From: CAVXEF01 sp963827315
GTDB taxonomy: Bacteria; Planctomycetota; Phycisphaerae; Sedimentisphaerales; Anaerobacaceae
Assembly (NCBI GenBank): GCA_963827315.1
Contig: CAWHAL010000004.1
Location: forward strand, 496,001-560,000
DNA: 64,000 nt
Direction: 5' to 3'
The translations under genes and the position numbers were made by a program. Positions 7,259-15,576 of the stretch are shown here, piece by piece (the first letter of the stretch is position 1; every line of letters begins with the position of its first letter). Under the pieces are notes generated by a model. It made no database searches and was not told the origin of the DNA. It saw only the letters and a list, made by a program, of their open reading frames with translations.

Positions 7259-9274
7259 TTATTTTGTATCACTTTTTTTCTCGTTGGACACTCGTTGGAC
7301 ATTGCTTCTTTTCATTTCTTCAACAACCAAAGCAACTTTTTCAGTTTTGTACTCATATTTAGGTTCATTTACTCGTGGATTTGCAATTTCACGAAAGAAT
7401 CCATCACCATATGTATTTTTGCTCCTAGCGCGTTCAATCTTTTTACGAAAAATTCCTTCTTGAGACTTATGAATTTTAAAGTGTTTTATTAAATCAGTCA
7501 TACTTAAATAAGGATGTTTTACCTGCTCTGCTCCAACTTCTTTATCAGCTTTAATTTTTGCCCAAGACCTATGAATCATCTGCAAGTAGTTAAGATGAAG
7601 CTCATATAAGGGGTTATCACAAAGACCACCGTTTGGCTTATAGGTAGACTCATAGTGAAGTGCTATATCAAGGTCCAAAAATAAAAATGATGCAAGACCA
7701 AATCGGCTTTCATCAGACACTTCTGCTTTTATTTTCCAAGGAACATTCGCAAACTTAGTTATACTTGGCTTCATTTCATTGGTTTTAGCGTCAGTGGCTA
7801 CCCACACAATAAGCAGAACAGCTCTTGCATCCTGTTCAGACAAAACACCGGCGTGCTGATAGTCTTTAAATAAATCCTCCAAAGCATAGGCAAGTTGTTC
7901 CTTAATGGGTGGCCGTTGCTTGGTTTCAAACTGACTAAGAAATTCAAACCTATATTTTTTGGTAAATAGTTTTCCTTCTAATTTTGGCAGCTTTTCATTA
8001 AGTACGGAATTTTTGTTCAATTTTTCGGGTTTTATCTCGCTTTCAATTACATCAATTTCTTTGAGTAATTGATGTTTCTGTAGTTCGACCTCTTTCTGTT
8101 TTTCGGTACACAATCCATTATCGTAGTACCGGTCTAACCACTTTCCAGCCTCCAGATATTTTTCTGGAGATGAAATGACATCGCTGGCTATTTTCAAAAA
8201 CAATTCTTCGTCTTTAGAGTTGAATTTTGACATAGTTTGCCTATCTTCAATTTTCGTAGTATCTTCCTGTTTCCCTGTTTCTAATTCTAATAACTTTTTA
8301 CATAGTCTTATTGACTCATAAAAAACATCAGTTATATAATAGTTTTTATAGAGTCCTTTTTTTAAGGATTCTTCATCGAGTTCATAATCATCATCAAACA
8401 ATCCATCCCAAAATTCACAGTGCACATGCCATGGAGTCATTAGGTTGGCATGCTCATGCAGTAACTTTAGCCAACCACAACCTAATAAATTATGTGTGTC
8501 AATTAAAAGGTCTTGAAATCGCTTTATTCCACTATCCTTGTTCCAGGATTCACCCTTAGGATAAAGAAACCAATAGGTGGATTGTGTTTCTATCCCAGAA
8601 AAACCACCAACGGAATTAAAACAATCTTTTTTCCGACGTTCAAGCATCCTGTCATATTCTTGCTGGTCACAAAAACTTAACATTTCCCTCGGTGGTTTTG
8701 GCATGCATCTGAACAGCGGCCATTCTAATACAAGATGTATCAATCTTGGATATTTATTAGCACCGTCTTCAAAGAGTCTTTGAAGAGATTCTAAGGCTCT
8801 TCTGTTTTTTTGAGACAAGTTTAAATTTTTTAGTACATTACAATTGGTGTCTTCTCCATCTTCTTTTCTGTATTGTTTATTGATTGCTATAATATCTGCA
8901 TAATGCTTGTCGATAAATTGTCTGATAGGCTTATATATTGTGAACTCTATACGATTAGCCCCCTCAATAAAATCTTCTTCAAATTCAATTTTGTTATATT
9001 CAGCTAACTTCTTGCACAAAAAAACTTCTTCCGCTGATTGAGCAGGGTATGATTTGCCTATTTCGTTTAACGTTCCTATAGATTTGACATAAAAAGCTTC
9101 TATCGGAGCAGGAAGTAGATGCTTTTGTTTTTGTAATTCTTCCTTGCTTTTTGGCGGAAATTTTGTAGGAATAGCCTCGTATCGCTTTTGCTCGTCTAAG
9201 ACAGCATAAAACAACTTTTGTAAGATGCCTCCAAAATGCTTTCTGAATGGTAGATTTATTTTTCCTTTATCCAT
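7259..9274 (-). CDS. Large unknown protein in AT-rich island 1
   Basis: A 671-residue protein with no signal peptide or membrane segment. Codon use is clearly AT-rich compared with the housekeeping genes. It contains a central charged coiled-coil region (about 380-470: KEVELQKHQLLKEIDVIESEIKPEKL). The C-terminal 90 residues include SMTDLIKHFKIHKSQEGIFRKKIERAR, which reads like a winged-helix or HTH segment. I recognise no enzyme motif. Its position between repeat blocks also found around the TIR-TPR gene at 43.3-45.3 kb suggests cargo acquired by transfer, possibly regulatory or defensive. That role is inferred from context only. Confidence 0.8.
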   Translation of the reverse strand: MDKGKINLPFRKHFGGILQKLFYAVLDEQKRYEAIPTKFPPKSKEELQKQKHLLPAPIEAFYVKSIGTLNEIGKSYPAQSAEEVFLCKKLAEYNKIEFEEDFIEGANRIEFTIYKPIRQFIDKHYADIIAINKQYRKEDGEDTNCNVLKNLNLSQKNRRALESLQRLFEDGANKYPRLIHLVLEWPLFRCMPKPPREMLSFCDQQEYDRMLERRKKDCFNSVGGFSGIETQSTYWFLYPKGESWNKDSGIKRFQDLLIDTHNLLGCGWLKLLHEHANLMTPWHVHCEFWDGLFDDDYELDEESLKKGLYKNYYITDVFYESIRLCKKLLELETGKQEDTTKIEDRQTMSKFNSKDEELFLKIASDVISSPEKYLEAGKWLDRYYDNGLCTEKQKEVELQKHQLLKEIDVIESEIKPEKLNKNSVLNEKLPKLEGKLFTKKYRFEFLSQFETKQRPPIKEQLAYALEDLFKDYQHAGVLSEQDARAVLLIVWVATDAKTNEMKPSITKFANVPWKIKAEVSDESRFGLASFLFLDLDIALHYESTYKPNGGLCDNPLYELHLNYLQMIHRSWAKIKADKEVGAEQVKHPYLSMTDLIKHFKIHKSQEGIFRKKIERARSKNTYGDGFFREIANPRVNEPKYEYKTEKVALVVEEMKRSNVQRVSNEKKSDTK

Positions 9275-9507
9275 ATCACATATTCTATCCCCAATCTGTA
9301 AAAAAACAATAATCGGCCATATTTCCCGTTGAAAAGGGCATAACAGTGCGGTTTAGTTTTTTCTTTACCCCGCATTTTTCATTTAGCCCCTCGGCCTTAA
9401 TCCTGCGTAGCCTTGGCGGAGCAGGATGCCGAGGGGTTCGGGTTAGCCCTTGCCATCACGGAGTTTACCCTGAATTTTCGAAGGGCAATTTTAGCGGCCA
9501 ATCTTTG

Positions 9508-9530
9508 TGCCGTAAGGCATCCCTTACGGG
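9508..9530 (-). repeat. CCGTAAGG-GATG-CCTTACGG hairpin element
   Basis: An 8-bp perfect stem with a 4-base loop. On the opposite strand it matches copies at 23558-23580 (upstream of the chorismate synthase homologue) and 41490-41512 (inside tsaB), each reading CCCGTAAGGGATG followed by CTTACGGCA or CCTACGGCA. Confidence 0.75.
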
Positions 9531-9562
9531 ATTTTGAATTTAGAAAAAATTCAGGATTCAAA

Positions 9563-9590
9563 AAAAGAATACCTAAGTATCTTAGGTATT
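9563..9590. repeat. 28-bp AT-rich palindromic repeat, copy 1
   Basis: Core palindrome AATACCTAAG-TAT-CTTAGGTATT preceded by AAAAG. Identical 28-bp copies occur at 9787-9814 and 45739-45766. Confidence 0.85.
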
Positions 9591-9786
9591 ACCCTCGGTG
9601 TCCCTCAACTCACTCCGAAATCGCCCAACTCTTGTCCGCCGTAGCTTCAGCAAAGGCGGATTCAACTAATAATTCATAGCGCAAGCCCCAAGATGATTTT
9701 GCAAAAGTCGCCGTTCGTTTAAGATTTACTGCTTTTGGTAATTCGAATTTGTTTAGGATTTAGGGTTTAGAGATTCGGATTTAGAG

Positions 9787-9814
9787 AAAAGAATACCTAA
9801 GTATCTTAGGTATT
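9787..9814. repeat. 28-bp AT-rich palindromic repeat, copy 2
   Basis: Identical to 9563-9590 over 28 bases, 224 bases downstream of it in the same orientation. Confidence 0.85.
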
Positions 9815-10191
9815 GCGTTTCACTCTTTGATTTTTGCTCTGTAATTTTGCTCTTTGATTTTTAATTTTTGATTTTCTTTTGCCCCCCGCCAAAATCGCCA
9901 TTTAAACTAATCCCCGCGAAGCGCCTCCACACTTTTTATTTTTTATCTTTTATTTTTTATTTTCTTTTCATCGCGCCCTCCGGCAGCAACGGAGTCTGGT
10001 GTCTGTGGTCTGGTGTCTGGAGTCCGCGCGCTGCTGCGCGCTCATTTGCGCAAGGGGGTCCTTCAATCACTGTCCAAAATGCACCAATTTCGTACAATTT
10101 TTGCAAATTTCTTGAAATTTTTACGAATTTTTGCAAATTTTTTACATTTTTTCTCATTTTTTTCACTCGACTTGCGCGTTTGATGCGAAAA

Positions 10192-10211
10192 TTTTATCCG
10201 CCGTAGGCGGA
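10192..10211 (-). repeat. Short palindromic element TCCGCC-TAC-GGCGGA-TAAAA
   Basis: Reverse-complementing 10171-10252 gives a sequence that matches 41754-41810 (GCGTTAAGATGTA...GCAAAGTGG.CAAGATAAA...TTCGCATCAAACG). The 41.8-kb copy lacks this element, so the pair looks like a filled and an empty site. Confidence 0.75.
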
Positions 10212-10385
10212 TTTATCTTGCCCACTTTGCTCAACCATTACATCTTAACGCCCCCAGACCGCTGTGTTCTAAATGGCCTTTATCAGAGGCGTTTACGTCC
10301 CCCGAATCCACCCACCTTAATTTTATTATTTGGCTGTCAACCCTAACTATCTGTAATGACATTACTTAAGAGCACAAACAGGCTG

Positions 10386-10443
10386 GGCGTCTTACGCTGA
10401 AAGTTGGCTAAATTACCTATTTTAACTAAAGATTTAAGACGCC
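10386..10443. repeat. 9-bp inverted repeat in the leader of the B12-binding gene
   Basis: GGCGTCTTA (10386-10394) and TAAGACGCC (10435-10443) are perfect complements with a 40-base AT-rich interval, 113 bases before the next start codon. They may form a leader hairpin or a protein-binding site. No cobalamin riboswitch B12-box was recognised. Confidence 0.45.
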
Positions 10444-10555
10444 ATACTCCGATACCTATATTGCCCAATTTAACATATGTGACTACACAGGGCTATAAGA
10501 TAGGTAATGTAAAGTAGTATAGGAAAATTGATAATTTGTTTAAGGATATAGGTTT

Positions 10556-11284
10556 ATGGTAAAGGAAGAGATACTTGAACGATATTTGGATGCTTTGCTG
10601 CAAGGCCAGAGACAGGTCTGCCGGAGTGTGATTGAGCAGGCACTGCAAAAAGGTACGCTGGCAAGCTCGGTCTACACCGATATTGTCTGGCCCGTTATGG
10701 CTGAGATTGAGAAATTAGCGAGGGCAGAACGAATCTCCCCCACACAGGAACATATGGCTACACGGATTAATCGGACAATCATTGACCAGCTTCAAAATAA
10801 ACTGCCCCACAAGTCCAGCCGGAACAAGAAGATAGTGATTTGCTGTGCGCGGGATGAATTGCAGGAGCTGGGTGCTCAGATATTGGCTGATTTATTTGAA
10901 AGTGATGGCTGGGAAGTGAAATTCCTCGGCGGCGGGCTGAGCAACGATGATATCTTAGCGTTTGTAAACGAACACGGCCCCGATATCCTGTTGATATATG
11001 GCACAGCGCCTAAACAGGCACCTCAGATTCGTCAACTGATAGACTCAATAAGGGATGTCGATGCGTGGCCGAGTATGCGCATAATGGCATCGGGTGGGCT
11101 TTTCAATCGTGCAGAAGGTCTCTGGGAGGAAATCGGAGCAGATTTATTTGCAGCCAACGCCTTGGAGGCGCTCCAGCAGGCCTCGAGTGAAATCACGACC
11201 AAGCCCTGCGAGGGAAGAGCGAGCTGGCGGAGAAAAAGATACCAGAAGATGCACAAAGCCCAGCCGGCGCAAAGCCCAGGATAA
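10556..11284 (+). CDS. Cobalamin-binding-domain protein lacking the usual ligand histidine
   Basis: A 242-residue protein with a helical B12-binding cap (residues 1-85, including PTQEHMATRINRTI) followed by a Rossmann-type B12-binding domain (about 90-205: KIVICCARDELQELGAQILADLF, WEVKFLGGGLS, DILLIYGT, IMASGGLFN). In methionine-synthase-type domains the motif D-x-H-x-x-G supplies the lower axial His. Here the equivalent stretch reads E-L-Q-E-L-G, with Gln in the His position. The cap keeps the E-H pair seen in CarH-type photoreceptors but has Ala where the conserved Trp ten residues earlier would be. A sensor role for B12 or another cofactor is plausible. There is no HTH. It is convergent with the two-component pair. 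Confidence 0.8.
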   Translation: MVKEEILERYLDALLQGQRQVCRSVIEQALQKGTLASSVYTDIVWPVMAEIEKLARAERISPTQEHMATRINRTIIDQLQNKLPHKSSRNKKIVICCARDELQELGAQILADLFESDGWEVKFLGGGLSNDDILAFVNEHGPDILLIYGTAPKQAPQIRQLIDSIRDVDAWPSMRIMASGGLFNRAEGLWEEIGADLFAANALEALQQASSEITTKPCEGRASWRRKRYQKMHKAQPAQSPG

Positions 11285-11465
11285 CGCCTCTCTATTCTAA
11301 TCACTTTATACAAAAGAGGTTCCTCACTCGGTGAAAAGCTGCAAAATCCGGCAGAAAAATGTAACACGGCAGATAGTCCGAGCGTACACAACCCAATGTT
11401 CTATCAGCAGATACGCCTTGAGGAGTTTACAGAAGGGGTTACATCCTATGTTTACTGGTCGACAG

Positions 11466-12119
11466 CTACGTATCAAGGGAGGTGAGTCCTTGGCGGATAG
11501 CGTATTTAGTAAGTTCAGCTATAGTGTGAATGTTGAGCTTGCTCATTATTTGCCGACGATGCGTCTCAACGGTCTTGACACTGATATGGAGCTTCAAGGC
11601 GACCTGTTTTGTTGAATTTCCCTCCGCTATCAACTGCAAGACCTCCCGTTCTCTGTCGGTTAACACTTTGGAACCTGGAGATTCGGTTTTGGTAAGGTGA
11701 TGCAGGTATTCATCAACAACCACACCAGAGATAGCAGGACTCAGGTAGGTTTTACCATCGACGACGACGTGTATTGCGCGAGCCAGCTCTTCAAAGGCAC
11801 AGTCTTTTAGCAGATAACCCGATGCGCCGCTTTTTAGCATCTCAGAGACAAAGAGATTGTCGGAATGCATTGACAGCGCGATTACCTTGACATTGGGCAG
11901 CTCGGCAAGTATCTGGCGGGTGGCCTCCATACCATTCAAATCAGGCATACTGACATCCATAACGACCACATCGGGCAGGAGTTCGCAGGCAAGACGAACG
12001 GTGGTGCGTCCTTCCTCTGCTTCGGCTACTACCTCCATATCAGGTTCTTTTTCAAGCAAGGAGCGCAATCCCTGTCGGGTTATTCTGTGGTCATCAGCCA
12101 ATAAGATTTTTATGCTCAT
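11466..12119 (-). CDS. NarL/FixJ-family response regulator
   Basis: The 217-residue protein has a receiver domain (residues 1-120) with the acidic pocket ADDH and phosphoacceptor Asp55 in VVVMDVSMPDLNG, and Lys in GYLLKD. A LuxR-type HTH follows (about 148-210: LTDREREVLQLIAEGNSTKQVALKLHISVKTVETHRRQIMSKL). It should be phosphorylated by the kinase encoded immediately upstream. The kinase stop TGA overlaps this ATG in an ATGA junction, so the two are translationally coupled. Confidence 0.95.
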   Translation of the reverse strand: MSIKILLADDHRITRQGLRSLLEKEPDMEVVAEAEEGRTTVRLACELLPDVVVMDVSMPDLNGMEATRQILAELPNVKVIALSMHSDNLFVSEMLKSGASGYLLKDCAFEELARAIHVVVDGKTYLSPAISGVVVDEYLHHLTKTESPGSKVLTDREREVLQLIAEGNSTKQVALKLHISVKTVETHRRQIMSKLNIHTIAELTKYAIRQGLTSLDT

Positions 12120-13753
12120 TTTCGTCTCTCCTTGCTTTTTTCTTTCTTGTGCGTTGTTGGAGCCACCATGGTAACTCGGGTGCCTTTGCCGGCTCCGGAT
12201 GCGATATCAAGATGACCTCCGATGTGGTTCAACCGCTCACGTATATTAAACAGCCCGAATCCGCTGGTCAAGTGGTCCTGTGAATAAAGCTGGTCAACAT
12301 CAAAGCCGACGCCGTCGTCCTCGACGCTAACCTGTATTTGGTTATCGATTTTTTGCGTAGAGACTTTTACGCTGCTGGCCTTTGCGTGCTTTACAACATT
12401 GACCAGCAGTTCTCTGACAGCCTGAAAAAGCAGCACGCGAATATCATCGTCCAGCGGTTTGGGACGTTCATCATCGGTGAATTCAGTTGAAAGTCCATGC
12501 TGTTGTCTGGTTTGTCTAAGCAGCCACTGGATAGCCGGTCCAAAACCCAGTTCATACAGAATGGGTGGGCTTAGCTCAAAGGTCAGCGACCTTGTGCTTT
12601 CAACAGCCTGTGCGATCAAATCGCGGACTTCCTCCAGTGCCTCGGCAAGTGCCGGCGAAGTGGCTGACTGGACCAGCGATTCTATTTTGAGTTTGGAGAT
12701 AGCGAGGTTTTGGCCGAGGTGGTCGTGCACGTCGGTAGCAATTTTACGTCTGAGCCGTTCTTCAGCGAGAGATAGTTCCGATGCCGAAGACCGCAGTTGC
12801 TTTTGGTAGGTCAGAAGCTTTTCCTCGACTTTTTTTCGTTCACTGACCTCATTTCGCAATTTTTCGACGGCTTTTCCAAGGTCGGCGGTGCGCTCCCGAA
12901 CCCGAATCTCCAACTGCTCACGTGCCTTCTCCAATTCCTGCTCCGTGTGTTTACGTTCGGTGATATCCGTGAAGAAACCCACATTACACTGCGCTCCATC
13001 TACAAGGATGTTGGATGAATTAATGTCGGCGTAGATTACCGTCCCGTCTTTTCGCAAACATGGGATGGCCTCTGCCAATGATTTTTCGCCTCGCGCCTGT
13101 GCCTCAAATTCCGAGATAACGTACTGCAATTCTTTTTTGGGATGAATATCAGATACGCTGAATTGTTTTAATTCTTCTTCGGCATAGCCCAACATTTTGC
13201 ATACGGCCGGATTGGCGTATCTGAACCGCTTAGTCTTGATATCAGCGACAAGTATTCCCTCAGAAGCACCTTCGAACAGTGTTTTGTACATTTCCTGGGA
13301 TTCTTTTAAGGCTTCCTCCGTCTGCTTGCGCTCAGAGATATCTTCTATGACCTCAATGAATCCCTTTACTGTTCCATCCGCTTCGTAAACCGGAAAAGCA
13401 TGAACCCGAGCCGGCACACGGCTGCCGTCATCCCGCACGCCCTCGGTCTCGACATCTGCAGGACGGCCGGTTGCCATTGCCCGTGTCCCAGGGCAATGCG
13501 AACAAACCGCATCACGTTTCTCGAACTCTTTGAAACAATATTTGCCTACGAATTTATTTTGAGCTTTCTTAAGAATACGACCTTGGCCGGCATTCGTCAT
13601 AATTATCCTGTAGTTGGTATCTATCAATGTAATCCCAAGACTAATATTTTCTACAAGGGTGCGATAGATTTCTTCACTATCTTGCAGCCCTATCGTAGCA
13701 TCCTTACGCGTAGATGCAGGTTGTTTTGTTTTCCTGACTTTCTTTTTTTTCAT
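12116..13753 (-). CDS. PAS-PAS sensor histidine kinase (HisKA_3 type)
   Basis: A 545-residue soluble kinase without membrane helices. PAS1 covers about residues 25-145 and contains a cysteine cluster (KYCFKEFEKRDAVCSHCPG). PAS2 covers about 150-275. A coiled coil follows, then the dimerisation/phosphoacceptor helix with His343 in TDVHDHLGQNL. The C-terminal ATPase domain shows ELLVNVVKHA, DDGVGFD and GFGLFNIRER. The Cys cluster suggests redox, metal or heme sensing, but the ligand is not known. It is the penultimate gene of the pyrR-led minus-strand run and partner of the overlapping response regulator. Confidence 0.95.
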   Translation of the reverse strand: MKKKKVRKTKQPASTRKDATIGLQDSEEIYRTLVENISLGITLIDTNYRIIMTNAGQGRILKKAQNKFVGKYCFKEFEKRDAVCSHCPGTRAMATGRPADVETEGVRDDGSRVPARVHAFPVYEADGTVKGFIEVIEDISERKQTEEALKESQEMYKTLFEGASEGILVADIKTKRFRYANPAVCKMLGYAEEELKQFSVSDIHPKKELQYVISEFEAQARGEKSLAEAIPCLRKDGTVIYADINSSNILVDGAQCNVGFFTDITERKHTEQELEKAREQLEIRVRERTADLGKAVEKLRNEVSERKKVEEKLLTYQKQLRSSASELSLAEERLRRKIATDVHDHLGQNLAISKLKIESLVQSATSPALAEALEEVRDLIAQAVESTRSLTFELSPPILYELGFGPAIQWLLRQTRQQHGLSTEFTDDERPKPLDDDIRVLLFQAVRELLVNVVKHAKASSVKVSTQKIDNQIQVSVEDDGVGFDVDQLYSQDHLTSGFGLFNIRERLNHIGGHLDIASGAGKGTRVTMVAPTTHKKEKSKERRK

Positions 13754-13803
13754 TTTAATGCTTGTATACTTTATAAAACACTATAATGAAAACTAAAAAT
13801 ATC

Positions 13804-14283
13804 CTATTTGTCAAGGCCGAAAATCCTGAGCCACTGCTCGGTTTCGCCTTCGCTCAGTCCTCGGCGTTTTGCCGCTGGCTCGCGTGCTGTTTTTTTCCTG
13901 CTTAATTCTTTCTGCAGATTATCCCAGAAGACATTTGACTTTATCACCGCTGCCTTTCTGGCCTGTGCGGCCCGCAGAATTCTTCTGTCACTGCTGACCA
14001 CTGTTAGTCTCTTCGCATCGGTGCTGGCTCTTATTTTATTCTCGATAACTGTGTCGGCGTCTCTGCCGGGGCCGGCAAAAAAGACATCCAGTTTGCTCAT
14101 ATTATCGAAGGTGCTTTTATCCGGCGGCCCTGCACCGTCGAAGATAATCTCGCCCTTTTGGCGGGTCTGGGTCAGAAATATGTCTACGATTCGGCACAGT
14201 TGAGCGTTGCTGATTGCATCGGAATCTTCATTTGCCTTGTGGATTGAGTGCAGCAGATTATAGCCGTCGATAATGAGCGGCAT
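13804..14283 (-). CDS. NYN/YacP-like PIN-fold ribonuclease
   Basis: A 159-residue protein of the NYN (YacP/Rae1-like) nuclease family. It has the N-terminal metal-binding IIDGYNLLHSI (Asp6), a central acidic segment IIFDGAGPPDK, and the second acidic cluster GRDADTVIENKI followed by VVSSDRRILRAA. These acidic residues form the PIN-type metal site. The family member Rae1 cleaves mRNA on the ribosome. The basic C-terminal tail (ELSRKKTAREPAAKRRG) may bind RNA. It starts 4 bases after the pyrC stop, so it is probably translated from the pyr transcript. Confidence 0.85.
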   Translation of the reverse strand: MPLIIDGYNLLHSIHKANEDSDAISNAQLCRIVDIFLTQTRQKGEIIFDGAGPPDKSTFDNMSKLDVFFAGPGRDADTVIENKIRASTDAKRLTVVSSDRRILRAAQARKAAVIKSNVFWDNLQKELSRKKTAREPAAKRRGLSEGETEQWLRIFGLDK

Positions 14284-14287
14284 TTCA

Positions 14288-15571
14288 TCAGTCTCCGGCA
14301 GAAAATCTTATCTCCCCGCCGACAATTGTCGTTTCGACTTTGCCGGTAACTTCCCATCCGTGATAGGGGCAATTTCTGCTTTTAGAGCGAAATTTATTTA
14401 CGTCAATTTTGTATTTCGCCTGCGGGTCGATAATCGTAACATCAGCCTGTTTGCCTATCCCGAGCGTACCTTTGTCGACACCGATTATTTTAGCCGGCCT
14501 TTCCGTCATCAGCTTGATTAGTCCGGGCCAATCGAGGACGCCCGGCTCAATCAGTACCTTTACGTAAAGTCCTAAAGCGCACTCCAAGCTCGCTATGCCA
14601 AAAGGAGCGGTCAGGAATTCCAGCTCCTTCTCGCTCTGCAAATGAGGAGCATGGTCTGTCACCAGAGCATCAATGAGCCCCTCGGCAATTGCCTGCTTCA
14701 AGGCTTCGATGTCTCGCTCTGTTCGCAGCGGCGGATTGACTTTATAATTGGTATCATATTCTTCACAGCATTGCTCGCTCAAAAGTAAATGGTGCGGCGT
14801 AACCTCGCAAGTAACCGGCAAAGAATCTTTCCTGGCAGCTCTAATCAGTTCGACGGCCCCTGCTGTTGATATGTGCTGAGCGTGGTAGCGAGCCTTGGTT
14901 TTTCTGACGAGCTGAATATCCCGCCACAGCATTGCTTCTTCGGCCAGCGCATCGGCGCCCGGCAGCCCCAACACAGATGAGTGAAAACCGGAATTCATCA
15001 CACCATTCGCGGCAAAACCATCATCCTGACAATGCTGTGCTACCACCACGTTGAACATCGACGCATACCTAAGTGCCCGCAGCATCACCGCAGGATTCTG
15101 GACACCATTGCCATCATCGGTAAAACCGACAGCGCCGGCCTCTGCCATAAAACCCATCTCGGCCAACTCTACGCCCTGTCTGCCTTTTGTGATGGCACCC
15201 ATAGTATAAACGTGCGTTTTTCTTGCCTGCCTGCCCTTTCGATGGATGTATTCGACGTCGGTCTCGTTTTCGATGGGAGGTCTGGTATTTGGCATACAGA
15301 CAACAGAAGTAAAGCCCGCAGCCACCGCTGCTGCGGAACCGCTGGCGATTGTTTCCTCCTCTTCGTCGCCCGGCTCACGGAAATGGACGTGTATATCAAT
15401 TAGACCAGGCACCACCAGCTTGCCGGCAGCATCGATAATTTTATCCGCGGCCTTGTTAACCCTGCCTACCTGTGAAATCGCACCATCGACGATAAGCACA
15501 TCGCATTTTTTGTCGATGCCATTCGCCGGGTCAAGTACTCTTCCGTTTTTTATAAGTAGTTCAGAGCTCAT
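14288..15571 (-). CDS. pyrC: Dihydroorotase
   Basis: The 427-residue class I dihydroorotase cyclises carbamoyl aspartate in pyrimidine synthesis. Metal-binding motif DIHVHFREPG, carbamylation-region TSVVCMPNTRP, metal His residues in AQHCQ and YHAQHIST, and the catalytic TDHAPH are all visible. The length fits the type with an intact zinc site. It is the third pyrimidine gene of the pyrR-led run, separated from pyrB only by the MuiA-like gene. Confidence 0.97.
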   Translation of the reverse strand: MSSELLIKNGRVLDPANGIDKKCDVLIVDGAISQVGRVNKAADKIIDAAGKLVVPGLIDIHVHFREPGDEEEETIASGSAAAVAAGFTSVVCMPNTRPPIENETDVEYIHRKGRQARKTHVYTMGAITKGRQGVELAEMGFMAEAGAVGFTDDGNGVQNPAVMLRALRYASMFNVVVAQHCQDDGFAANGVMNSGFHSSVLGLPGADALAEEAMLWRDIQLVRKTKARYHAQHISTAGAVELIRAARKDSLPVTCEVTPHHLLLSEQCCEEYDTNYKVNPPLRTERDIEALKQAIAEGLIDALVTDHAPHLQSEKELEFLTAPFGIASLECALGLYVKVLIEPGVLDWPGLIKLMTERPAKIIGVDKGTLGIGKQADVTIIDPQAKYKIDVNKFRSKSRNCPYHGWEVTGKVETTIVGGEIRFSAGD

Positions 15572-15576
15572 AAAAA

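Larger units (their letters stand above)
9275..10555. repeat. 1.28-kb intergenic mosaic of palindromes and low-complexity words
   Basis: No gene is supported. From left to right it holds: a CCCCTCGGC...GCCGAGGGG inverted repeat (about 9386-9437); a CCGTAAGG/CCTTACGG hairpin (9508-9530); two copies of an AT-rich palindrome (9563-9590, 9787-9814); TCCGCC...GGCGGA (9635-9660); imperfect repeats of TTTGATTTTTGCTC-like and TTTTATTTTTTATC-like words (9820-9967); GTCTGGTGTCTG repeats (9990-10020); AATTTTTGCAAATTT-like repeats (10085-10165); and a short palindromic element at 10192-10211. The last part (10380-10555) is the leader of the B12-binding protein gene. Confidence 0.75.

Noticed and set aside
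9868..10206. 112-codon plus-strand ORF in the 9.3-10.5 kb gap
   Set aside because: It is built from TTTTATTTTT and AATTTTTGC repeats and encodes Phe-rich low-complexity sequence.
10444..10555. Cobalamin riboswitch before the B12-binding-domain gene
   Set aside because: No B12-box sequence was seen; only an inverted repeat further upstream is supported.
13804..14203. Plus-strand ORF opposite the NYN nuclease
   Set aside because: Antisense to a clear family member; no independent evidence.
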